This document shows positions 1-6,463 of a DNA stretch of 9,971 nt, in pieces. Made by a program: the position numbers and the translations under genes. Within the stretch, counting starts at the first letter, position 1. Each line of letters opens with the position of its first letter. Under the pieces are notes generated by a model. The model saw only the letters and a list, made by a program, of their open reading frames with translations. It ran no database searches and was not told the DNA's origin. This DNA is from Elusimicrobiota bacterium (lineage in GTDB: Bacteria; CG03; SLGR01; JAGXOG01): the NCBI GenBank assembly GCA_027858455.1, contig JAQICQ010000054.1:1-9971 (forward strand). The letters run 5' to 3'.

Positions 1-813
1 GACCTGATACCCAACCATCCGCAGGTCGCGGTTTTTGATACGGCGTTTCATCAGAAGATGCCGGAAGAGGCCTATATGTATGCTTTTCCCTATGATATGT
101 ATAAAAAATTTGGGATAAGGAAATACGGTTTTCACGGCACTTCCCATAAATATGTTTCTCAAAGGGCTTCCTCCCTGCTTAATAAACCAATGGAAGAGCT
201 TAAGCTTATAACCTGCCATTTAGGCAACGGGGCAAGTATATGCGCGGTTAAAAACGGTAAATCTGTAGATACATCCATGGGATTTACCCCTCTTGCCGGG
301 CTTATAATGGGGACAAGAACCGGTGATTTTGACCCGGCAATACTGTTATATATAATGAATAAAGAAGCTCTATCGTTAAGCGAAGCTAATTCAATGATAA
401 ACCGGCACTCGGGTTTATACGGTATCTCCGGGATATCAAGAGATTTCAGAGAAGTAATAGAAAAATGTCACGACGGACACGAGAGGGCAAAGCTTGCGGT
501 TAAGATGTTTGCCTACCGGATAAAACATTATATAGGAGCTTACGCAGCTGTAATGAACGGGGTGGATGTGCTGGTATTTACCGCGGGAATAGGCGAAAAT
601 TCCGTTGAACTCAGGGAAATGGTATGTAAAGATATGGATTATCTCGGCATTGAACTGGATAAGGATAAAAACAGTGATTGCGCCGCAGAGGAAGGAACTA
701 TATCGGCAGAAGAAAGCCCTGTCCGTGTCATGTGTATTCCTACCGACGAAGAGCTTTTAATTGCAGAAGAGACCCAGACTATAATAGAAAAACAAAACAA
801 AAAAAATGAATGA
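1..813 (+). CDS. ackA: Acetate kinase, C-terminal two thirds (5' end outside window)
   Basis: Acetate kinase interconverts acetyl phosphate + ADP and acetate + ATP in the cytoplasm, the substrate-level phosphorylation step of acetate fermentation. The reading frame is open from base 1 and 270 residues are visible. The family is about 400 long, so roughly 130 N-terminal residues are missing. Visible motifs, numbered from the first codon here, are FDTAFH (12-17, with the catalytic Asp at 13), FHGTSH (44-49), the phosphate-binding HLGNGAS (73-79), MGTRTGD (103-109, with the catalytic Arg at 106), AGIGEN (195-200) and PTDEEL (247-252). The first ATG inside the window, at 58, is internal: the codons before it already match the family. 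The stop overlaps the nfnA start by 8 bases, so the two are probably co-transcribed. The visible part is intact and the assignment is secure. Confidence 0.96.
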   Translation, partial: DLIPNHPQVAVFDTAFHQKMPEEAYMYAFPYDMYKKFGIRKYGFHGTSHKYVSQRASSLLNKPMEELKLITCHLGNGASICAVKNGKSVDTSMGFTPLAGLIMGTRTGDFDPAILLYIMNKEALSLSEANSMINRHSGLYGISGISRDFREVIEKCHDGHERAKLAVKMFAYRIKHYIGAYAAVMNGVDVLVFTAGIGENSVELREMVCKDMDYLGIELDKDKNSDCAAEEGTISAEESPVRVMCIPTDEELLIAEETQTIIEKQNKKNE

Positions 814-1618
814 AATAATATATAAAAAAAAGATTGCCGAAGATATTGTTGAAATAAAATTCAGAAATCCTTTAATTGCCGAAAAATTTAAACCCGGACA
901 GTTCATAGTAGTTCATAACAGCAAAAAGAGCGAACGCATCCCTCTTACAATCGTCGGAGTAGAAGGAGATGCTCTCAGGCTGATTATTCAGGAAGTGGGA
1001 TATACCACAAAGAAACTCAGTGGTCTTATAAAAGGGGACAGCCTTATTGATGTTGCCGGACCGTTGGGGAAACCCTCTGAAATTGAGAATTTTGGTGATG
1101 TGGTATGTATATCCGGAGGAATCGGCGCTGCTCCGCTTCTGCCTGTTGCCGGCAAGCTTAAAAGATTAGGCAACCGAGTTACTGTTATAGAGGGGGTAAG
1201 GAGTAAAAGTTTTCTTATTCTTGAAGAGGAACTCCGGGAGATAGCAGATGAATTTATACCTGTGAGCGACGACGGTTCTTTCGGCCGTAAAGGCCTGGTG
1301 ACAAAACCGTTTAAGGAACTTTTAAAAAACTCCACACCGGATTATGTCTTTGCCGTGGGACCGGCTGTTATGATGCATGCGGTAAGCAAAATAACTTCTG
1401 AAAACAATATTCCTCTTACGGTAAGTTTGAACCCGATCATGGTAGACGGCACAGGAATGTGCGGCTCCTGCAGGGTGGAAATAGGAGGGGAAACAAAATT
1501 TGCCTGTGTTGACGGCCCGGAGTTTGACGGTAATAAAGTTAATTTTAAATTACTGATTAAGAGACTTATAATGTATGAAAAAGAAGAAAATATTATAAAG
1601 GATAATAATCAGGGTTAA
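806..1618 (+). CDS. nfnA: NfnA-type FAD/NAD(H)-binding [2Fe-2S] subunit
   Basis: This is the small subunit of the NADH-dependent reduced ferredoxin:NADP+ oxidoreductase family (relatives: SudB, PyrK). In NfnAB it binds NAD(H), one FAD and a [2Fe-2S] cluster and passes electrons to NfnB. The 270 residues show a ferredoxin-reductase fold: RIPLT (44-48) binds FAD, SGGIGAAP (103-110) begins the NAD-binding domain, and the C-terminal cluster region has Cys219, Cys222 and Cys234, with Asp214 just before. Solved Nfn structures use three Cys and one Asp as ligands, which fits. The ATG lies 8 bases inside ackA and has an A-rich leader with no Shine-Dalgarno, so coupling to ackA translation is likely. 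nfnB follows after 1 base. A sulfide dehydrogenase (SudB) or another Nfn-like paralogue cannot be excluded from sequence alone. Confidence 0.87.
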   Translation: MNEIIYKKKIAEDIVEIKFRNPLIAEKFKPGQFIVVHNSKKSERIPLTIVGVEGDALRLIIQEVGYTTKKLSGLIKGDSLIDVAGPLGKPSEIENFGDVVCISGGIGAAPLLPVAGKLKRLGNRVTVIEGVRSKSFLILEEELREIADEFIPVSDDGSFGRKGLVTKPFKELLKNSTPDYVFAVGPAVMMHAVSKITSENNIPLTVSLNPIMVDGTGMCGSCRVEIGGETKFACVDGPEFDGNKVNFKLLIKRLIMYEKEENIIKDNNQG

Positions 1619-1619
1619 A

Positions 1620-3023
1620 ATGAGTATAAAAAAAGAAAGAGTTAAGGTTGCTAAGAGGGCTCCGGGGACAAGAAAGAAAGATTTTAAAGAGGTATCAGTC
1701 GGATATGATAAAAAATTCGCGCTTGAAGAAGCCAAGCGGTGCTTGATGTGCCCGAATGAGCCGTGTGTCGAGGCCTGTCCGGTAAACATAGATATTCCCT
1801 TGTTTATTAAATCAATAATAGACGGTAATCCGGAAGAAGGGTATAATACCATACTTATGTCAAATGCTCTGCCCGGGGTATGCGGAAGAGTTTGTCCTCA
1901 GGAAGACCAGTGCGCCGCTGTCTGTGTTATGGGCAGAAAGTTTGAACCGGTAAATATAGGCGTTTTGGAAAGATATATCTCCGATACTGCGGTCAAAGAA
2001 GGATTCACCGCTGCCAAAAGCAAAAAGTCCGGCAAATATCAAGAATCTGTCGGCGTGGTCGGTTCAGGACCCGCCGGACTTACCATAGCGGGAGATATGC
2101 TTAAGTACGGATATAAAGTTACACTTTATGAAGCGCTCAATGAACCGGGCGGTGTATTAAGGTACGGCATACCTGAGTTCCGGCTGCCCAATGAAGTCAT
2201 AGACCGGGAAGTGGAAAATTTGATTTCTATGGGACTTGATTTAAAATTAAACTATGTTATCGGGAAAATTTTATCGGTTGAAGAACTGCTGGAGCGTCAT
2301 GCGGCATTGTTTTTGGGCATAGGGGCTGGCCTGCCGCGTTTTATGGGAATTCCCGGCGAAAATTTAAACGGAGTTTACTCGGCTAATGAATATTTAACCA
2401 GGAACAATCTTATGAGGAGCTATAGATACCCCGAATATAATACTCCGATAAAAAGGGGAAAATCCGTGGCGGTAGTCGGCGGGGGCAATGTGGCAATGGA
2501 TTCGGCCCGGACCGCAGTCCGCCTCGGCGCGGAAAAAGTATATAATATTTACAGGCGTTCCAGAATTGAGATGCCGGCGCGCAGCGAAGAGACAGAAAAC
2601 GCTGTTGAAGAAGGGGTAGCACTTCACCTTTTAAGGAATCCGGTAAATATAACCGGCGATGAAGGCGATGAAAACAAGAAAGTAAAAAAGATAAGATGTA
2701 TAAAGATGAAATTAGGCGAACCCGATGACTCCGGCCGTAGGCGTCCGCTTGAGATACCCGGAAGTGAGTATGATATTGAGGTGGATGTAGTGGTAATGGC
2801 CATCGGGACCGGTCCAAACCGCCTATTACTTGAAACTACTCCGAATCTGGAGTTAAACAAGTGGGGCTATATTAAAACCGATAATGATACCGGGATAACC
2901 GGGATAGATAATGTATATGCGGGGGGCGATATAGTAACCGGCGGAGCAACGGTAATAAGCGCCATGGGCGCGGCCCGAAAGGCCGGAATCGCGATAATGA
3001 GTAAGCTGGAAAATGGCAAATAA
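1620..3023 (+). CDS. nfnB: NfnB-type NADPH-binding flavoprotein with two [4Fe-4S] sites (GltD-like)
   Basis: This is the large subunit partner of NfnA. It belongs to the family of glutamate synthase small chains (often annotated gltA or gltD). The expected reaction of the complex is NADH + 2 reduced ferredoxin + 2 NADP+ to NAD+ + 2 oxidised ferredoxin + 2 NADPH, and it is reversible. The 467 residues contain an N-terminal cysteine domain (C41, C44, C49, C53 and C88, C92, C98, C102), an FAD dinucleotide fold VGVVGSGPAGL (144-154), the RYGIPEFRLP motif (181-190), a second nucleotide fold VVGGGNVAMD (285-294) for NADPH, and AGGDIVTGGATV near the C-terminus (434-445). No large glutamate synthase subunit lies nearby, while an NfnA-type gene sits 1 base upstream, so Nfn is favoured over glutamate synthase. 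A Sud-type enzyme remains possible. The gene overlaps the next one by 11 bases. Confidence 0.88.
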   Translation: MSIKKERVKVAKRAPGTRKKDFKEVSVGYDKKFALEEAKRCLMCPNEPCVEACPVNIDIPLFIKSIIDGNPEEGYNTILMSNALPGVCGRVCPQEDQCAAVCVMGRKFEPVNIGVLERYISDTAVKEGFTAAKSKKSGKYQESVGVVGSGPAGLTIAGDMLKYGYKVTLYEALNEPGGVLRYGIPEFRLPNEVIDREVENLISMGLDLKLNYVIGKILSVEELLERHAALFLGIGAGLPRFMGIPGENLNGVYSANEYLTRNNLMRSYRYPEYNTPIKRGKSVAVVGGGNVAMDSARTAVRLGAEKVYNIYRRSRIEMPARSEETENAVEEGVALHLLRNPVNITGDEGDENKKVKKIRCIKMKLGEPDDSGRRRPLEIPGSEYDIEVDVVVMAIGTGPNRLLLETTPNLELNKWGYIKTDNDTGITGIDNVYAGGDIVTGGATVISAMGAARKAGIAIMSKLENGK

Positions 3024-3243
3024 AAATGAAAAAGAGCAGCGCTCGTGTCCGGAGTGCGGAAAGAAAATAAAGAAAAGAAAAACAGAATTTTGCTCTTCCT
3101 GCGGATGGGAACTTTATACCCCCAAGCTTGAAAAAAATTGGAACTTAAAAGTTGTAGCGGTAATTATAGCGGCAGTTACCATATTTTTTATTGTATTTTA
3201 TATCTTAAAACCGGTTATATATTTTAACCTTGACAAGGTCTGA
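3013..3243 (+). CDS. Small zinc-ribbon protein with one transmembrane helix, unknown function
   Basis: I do not recognise a named family. The 76 residues have three parts. A charged N-terminus carries a four-cysteine zinc ribbon (C12, C15, C27, C30; CxxC-x11-CxxC) with a very basic linker between the pairs. A lysine-rich stretch follows. One hydrophobic helix spans about 47-65, and a short tail ends at 76. With Lys/Arg-rich sequence before the helix, the ribbon is predicted to face the cytoplasm. The ATG lies 11 bases inside nfnB with only a weak GGA upstream, so translation is probably coupled to nfnB. The spaced Cys pairs and the clear membrane segment argue for a real gene rather than a chance frame. 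The slot just upstream of rpmF is often occupied by a DUF177 (YceD) gene, but this protein is not DUF177-like in size or motif. Function is not inferred. Confidence 0.75.
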   Translation: MANKNEKEQRSCPECGKKIKKRKTEFCSSCGWELYTPKLEKNWNLKVVAVIIAAVTIFFIVFYILKPVIYFNLDKV

Positions 3244-3247
3244 TAGG

Positions 3248-3276
3248 TTGACAAAAAAAGATTAAATTGATAAAAA
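3248..3276 (+). promoter_or_regulatory. Candidate sigma-70 promoter upstream of rpmF
   Basis: A perfect -35 TTGACA (3248-3253) is followed by a 17-base spacer and TAAAAA (3271-3276; 4 of 6 match to TATAAT, with the final T missing). TGA directly precedes it and supplies an extended -10 TGn. The implied start near 3283 leaves a leader of about 50 bases before the L32 start. It lies in the longest gap in the first half of the window, where a new transcript for the rpmF-acpP block would be expected. The local sequence is very AT-rich, so chance matches are easy. A second TTGATA at 3267-3272 has no good partner. Confidence 0.45.
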
Positions 3277-3334
3277 CAATAATGTTTTTTAATTATGTAA
3301 TAGAGTGAAATAATAAGCAAGAAAGAGGAAAAAA

Positions 3335-3529
3335 ATGGCAGTACCAAAAAGACGACAGTCAAATTCAAGACGGGATAAACGAAGGCATTCAAAAAAGATA
3401 AAAGACCCTACTTTGAGTGTATGTCCGCATTGCCAAGCGGTAAGATTGCCCCACCACCTTTGTATGGAGTGCGGCTACTACGGGGATAAAAATATACTTG
3501 GCAAAGCAGGGGAACAGGAGAAAAAGTAA
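3335..3529 (+). CDS. rpmF: 50S ribosomal protein L32
   Basis: L32 is a small zinc-ribbon protein of the large ribosomal subunit. The 64 residues start with the diagnostic MAVPKRR and a basic stretch to about residue 23. The zinc site follows as CPHC (C30, C33) and CMEC (C43, C46), so this is the zinc-binding (C+) form. A GAGG Shine-Dalgarno at 3325-3328 sits 6 bases before the ATG. Linkage of rpmF to plsX and the fab genes is widespread in bacteria and ties ribosome supply to membrane lipid synthesis. The gene ends exactly where plsX begins. Confidence 0.97.
   Translation: MAVPKRRQSNSRRDKRRHSKKIKDPTLSVCPHCQAVRLPHHLCMECGYYGDKNILGKAGEQEKK
3516..3520 (+). promoter_or_regulatory. Ribosome binding site supporting the TTG start of plsX
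   Basis: AGGAG lies within the last codons of rpmF, 9 bases before a TTG codon at 3530. This decides the plsX start. Translation from TTG gives the family-typical N-terminus (MKIAVDAMGGD), whereas the first in-frame ATG at 3551 would cut off half of that conserved motif. Confidence 0.8.
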
Positions 3530-4540
3530 TTGAAAATAGCCGTTGATGCAATGGGGGGAGACAGAGGTGTGTCTGTAAATGTTTTAGGAGCAATAAAGGC
3601 GCTCAGCCCCGAAGGGGTAGGCCAGGTTGCCCGCAAACAGCCTATAAGCATAGTGCTTGTAGGCAAAAAAGAAGTAATAAAAAAAGAGCTGGCTAAACAC
3701 GGAGCTACTACTTTTCCGATAGAAATAAAAGACGCATCGCAAGCTGTAGAAATGGATGAAGATCCGCTTGAGGCTTGCCGTAATAAGCCTGATTCATCTA
3801 TAATGGTCGGAGTTAAGATGTTAAAGGAGAAGAAAATAGACGGCTTTGTATCCGCCGGCAATACCGGGGCCTATACGGCTGCAGCAACTCTTACCCTCAA
3901 TAAAATAAAAAAAGTTAAACGCCCGGCAATAGCTTCTCTCTTTCCTACTGTAAAAGATTTTTGTGTGATAACTGATGTGGGGGCAAACGCGGAATGTAAA
4001 CCTAAATTTCTTTATCAGTTTGCTACTATGGCCGAAGAGTATGTTAAATATGTATATAAAAGAAGAATACCGAGGGTCGGACTTTTAAGTATAGGCCACG
4101 AAAAATCTAAAGGTAATAAACTCGTCAAGGACACCTATGACCTTCTTATGGAAAGCGACCTGAATTTTATCGGTAATATTGAGGGCGGAGATATTATAAA
4201 GGGAGTGGCCGATGTAGTTGTTTGCGATGGTTTCACCGGCAACATTGTATTAAAATTCGGTGAAAGTGTAGCTCAGGCGGTTATAGATATATTAAAGGAT
4301 GAAATAGGCCAAAGTGTTTTTAGAAAAGTCGGGGCCGGAATGATGAAAGGCTCTTTTCAGGGGCTTAAAGACCGGATGCTGTATGAGGAAGTTGGCGGCG
4401 CTCCACTTTTAGGCCTGGACGGGACATGTATTATTTGTCATGGGGATTCAAATGCAAATGCGATAAAGAACGCAATAAATGTTGCGGTAGAATTTGAAGA
4501 GCAGGGCGTTATTAAGCATATCGAGGAGAATATATCATGA
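3530..4540 (+). CDS. plsX: Phosphate acyltransferase PlsX
   Basis: PlsX converts acyl-ACP and phosphate to acyl phosphate, which PlsY uses to acylate glycerol 3-phosphate. It is a peripheral membrane enzyme linking fatty acid synthesis to phospholipids. The 336 residues match the usual length (about 330-345). Conserved blocks are DAMGGD (6-11), SAGNTGA (108-114), DVGANAECKP (149-158), the IG..KSKGN region (188-196), VVCDGFTGN (230-238), GGAPLLGLDG (289-298) and ICHGDSNANAI (302-312). The start is TTG immediately after the rpmF stop, with AGGAG 9 bases upstream. DAMGGD is followed by RGVS instead of the common HAP. The end overlaps fabH as ATGA, implying coupled translation. Confidence 0.95.
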   Translation: MKIAVDAMGGDRGVSVNVLGAIKALSPEGVGQVARKQPISIVLVGKKEVIKKELAKHGATTFPIEIKDASQAVEMDEDPLEACRNKPDSSIMVGVKMLKEKKIDGFVSAGNTGAYTAAATLTLNKIKKVKRPAIASLFPTVKDFCVITDVGANAECKPKFLYQFATMAEEYVKYVYKRRIPRVGLLSIGHEKSKGNKLVKDTYDLLMESDLNFIGNIEGGDIIKGVADVVVCDGFTGNIVLKFGESVAQAVIDILKDEIGQSVFRKVGAGMMKGSFQGLKDRMLYEEVGGAPLLGLDGTCIICHGDSNANAIKNAINVAVEFEEQGVIKHIEENIS

Positions 4541-5517
4541 TCCGAGCAGAGATAATAGGCACCGGTTCGTATATACCGGAAAAAACTTTAACAAACAAAG
4601 ATTTGGAAAAAATGGTAGATACTTCCGATAATTGGATAACAAAAAGAACCGGAATAAAAGAAAGGCATATAGCTGCCGGAGATCAGGCATCAAGCGATCT
4701 TGCCGTGGAAGCCGCTAAAAAGGCAATAGCCGATGCCGGAATAGATAAAGACGAAATTGATATAATAATATGCGCTACAATAACCCCCGATATGGTATTT
4801 CCGGCAACGGCGTGCCAGACACAAAAAAAACTAGAGATAAAAGATGTGGCAGCATTTGATGTTGAAGCCGCATGTACGGGCTTCCTTACTGCTTTAGCCA
4901 TAGCTGATTCTATGATAGTTTCCGGAAATTTTAATAAGGTACTGGTTGTAGCCAGTGAAGTATTATCTCGTATTACCGATTGGGATGACCGTCAGACCTG
5001 TGTTCTTTTCGGCGACGGCGCCGGCGCGGCGATTTTATCTGCCACCGATGAAGATAGGGGAATAATGTCTTCTTATTTAGGAGCTGACGGCAATTATGAC
5101 AACATACTGCACCTTCCAGCCGGAGGCTCAAAGCTGCCTGCTTCGCAGGAAACAGTTAAAGAGGGTCTTCATTACATGAAAATGGAAGGCCGCGAGACTT
5201 TTAAAATAGCAGTAAAAAAGATGGCTCAAAGCGTCCGTATTGCTTTAAAGAAGGCCGGACTTACAATAGATGAGATCAAGATGGTAATTCCCCATCAGGC
5301 AAATATGCGGATTATAAAAGCTCTGGCCAAAAGGCTTAAAATTGATATTGAAAAAGTATTTGTCAATATCCAAGATTACGGGAATATGTCTGCGGCCACC
5401 ACGGCCGTCGGATTGGACGAAGCACTAAGGGGCGGCAATATTTCAGAAGGAGATATAATTCAGCTGGTTGCTTTCGGCGGAGGGCTGACATGGGGTTCGA
5501 TAACAGTAAAAATATAA
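4537..5517 (+). CDS. fabH: Beta-ketoacyl-ACP synthase III
   Basis: FabH starts each fatty acid chain by condensing an acyl-CoA (usually acetyl-CoA) with malonyl-ACP. The 326 residues have the full catalytic triad: Cys113 in EAACTGF, His253 in IPHQAN and Asn283 in YGNMSAAT. Also present are the family N-terminus with GTGSYIPE (8-15), DNWITKRTGI (31-40), FGDGAGA (158-164) and GGGLTWG (314-320). The asparagine motif reads NMSAAT where NTSAAS is common, a mild variation. GAGGAG at 4523-4528 is 8 bases before the ATG, which overlaps the plsX stop by 4 bases. Primer preference (straight or branched) cannot be read from the sequence. Confidence 0.97.
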   Translation: MIRAEIIGTGSYIPEKTLTNKDLEKMVDTSDNWITKRTGIKERHIAAGDQASSDLAVEAAKKAIADAGIDKDEIDIIICATITPDMVFPATACQTQKKLEIKDVAAFDVEAACTGFLTALAIADSMIVSGNFNKVLVVASEVLSRITDWDDRQTCVLFGDGAGAAILSATDEDRGIMSSYLGADGNYDNILHLPAGGSKLPASQETVKEGLHYMKMEGRETFKIAVKKMAQSVRIALKKAGLTIDEIKMVIPHQANMRIIKALAKRLKIDIEKVFVNIQDYGNMSAATTAVGLDEALRGGNISEGDIIQLVAFGGGLTWGSITVKI

Positions 5518-5533
5518 GTAGTACAATTTTAAG

Positions 5534-6463
5534 ATGATGAAGAAAATATTTATATATCCCGGTCAGGGAGCTCAAAAAGTAGGAATGGGCAAGGAATTTA
5601 TAAATTCCGGCAGTATCGCTGAAAATATATGGCGGGAAGCAAACGATATATTGGGCTATGACTTAAAAGAAAAAGTTATAAACGGCCCCGCATCCGAGCT
5701 GAAGCGTACAGAAATTACTCAGCCGGCGGTATATATAACAGAGATAATAATATTGAAAGAACTCTTAGATAAAGGAATAATGCCGGCAGCTGCGGCCGGT
5801 CACAGTCTGGGAGAATATGCCGCTGTCGTTACAAGCGGCGCTTTAAGCTGGCAGGAAGGCCTGGAGCTTGTGAAATTCAGGGGGGAGTTATTTGAAAAAA
5901 CCGCGTCCCAAAATCCCGGGGGGATGCTTGCCGTAATAGGCTTAAAAGAAGATATTCTCGCTGATATTCTTAAAGGAGCCGGAGGAATTGCGGAAATTGT
6001 AAATTATAATTCTCCGGGCCAGCTTGTGGTAAGCGCCGAGAAAGAGTTAGTCGGAAAATTAAGAAAAGATATTAAGGCCGGCGGCGCAAAATTAGTGATT
6101 CCCCTTAAGGTAAGCGGGGGGTTTCATTCAACGCTTATGAGTCCTGCTGTTGATGAGATGAGAGCAAAATTAGACAAAATTCATATGAAAAATCCTCAAA
6201 TTAAATTGTATGCCAATGTTACCGGGGAAAGTGCTGCTTCGGCAAAAGATATCCGAAACCTTCTTGTCCGGCAGGTTAATTCTCCCGTAAGATGGGTCCA
6301 AACAATAAATAATATTATAAATGATTATAAAGAACCCCTCTTTATAGAAGCCGGTCCGGGAAAAGTTTTAAGGGGCCTTATTAAAAGAATAAGTCGCCGG
6401 GAAAAGACGGCGGGTATAATTTCTCCGGCAGATATTGAAATCTTAAAAGGGGGTGACAAATGA
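5534..6463 (+). CDS. fabD: Malonyl-CoA:ACP transacylase
   Basis: FabD moves malonyl from CoA to ACP, supplying the extender for FabH and FabF. The 309 residues match E. coli FabD in length. Motifs are PGQGAQ (9-14), the ITQPA block (61-65), the nucleophile elbow GHSLGE with Ser91 (89-94), Arg116 for the malonyl carboxylate, and FHS with catalytic His198 (197-199); the preceding residues read SGG where SGP is usual. EAGPGKVL (272-279) is typical of the C-terminus. Two ATG codons, 5534 and 5537, could start the gene. Neither has a clear Shine-Dalgarno in the 16-base gap after fabH, and the shorter one would give the more typical MKKI start. The stop overlaps fabG by 4 bases. Confidence 0.95.
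   Translation: MMKKIFIYPGQGAQKVGMGKEFINSGSIAENIWREANDILGYDLKEKVINGPASELKRTEITQPAVYITEIIILKELLDKGIMPAAAAGHSLGEYAAVVTSGALSWQEGLELVKFRGELFEKTASQNPGGMLAVIGLKEDILADILKGAGGIAEIVNYNSPGQLVVSAEKELVGKLRKDIKAGGAKLVIPLKVSGGFHSTLMSPAVDEMRAKLDKIHMKNPQIKLYANVTGESAASAKDIRNLLVRQVNSPVRWVQTINNIINDYKEPLFIEAGPGKVLRGLIKRISRREKTAGIISPADIEILKGGDK
6447..6456 (+). promoter_or_regulatory. Very strong Shine-Dalgarno before fabG
   Basis: AAGGGGGTGA matches the ideal AAGGAGGTGA at 9 of 10 positions, and the one difference can still form a G-U pair with 16S rRNA. It lies within the end of fabD, 6 bases (counted from the G-run) before the fabG ATG. It is one of the longest anti-SD matches in the window and contrasts with the SD-poor starts of fabD, nfnA and rnc. 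Confidence 0.75.

Noticed and set aside
2410..2817. Long open frame on the minus strand opposite nfnB.
   Set aside because: It lies wholly antisense to a strongly conserved gene, its translation is low-complexity and cysteine/proline/serine-rich, and it has no recognisable domain. It is a shadow frame.
3272..3289. Inverted repeat AAAAACA / TGTTTTT with a 4-base loop, possibly a terminator after the zinc-ribbon gene.
   Set aside because: Only 7 pairs, six of them A-T, so the stem is very weak, and there is no T run beyond the arm itself. Such repeats arise easily in AT-rich sequence.
3478..3861. Minus-strand open frame of 127 codons opposite rpmF and plsX.
   Set aside because: It crosses two real genes, its serine/threonine-rich translation has no motif, and it has no neighbours on that strand.
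5020..5042. GC-rich palindromic stretch with GGCGCC and repeated GGCG units, looking like a hairpin or repeat.
   Set aside because: It encodes the conserved FGDGAGAAI block of FabH. The glycine and alanine codons explain the pattern.
5514..5533. GTAGTAC before fabD, resembling half of a FapR lipid-regulator site.
   Set aside because: The second half of the palindrome is absent and the site lies inside an operon gap with no promoter. No fapR gene is visible in the window.
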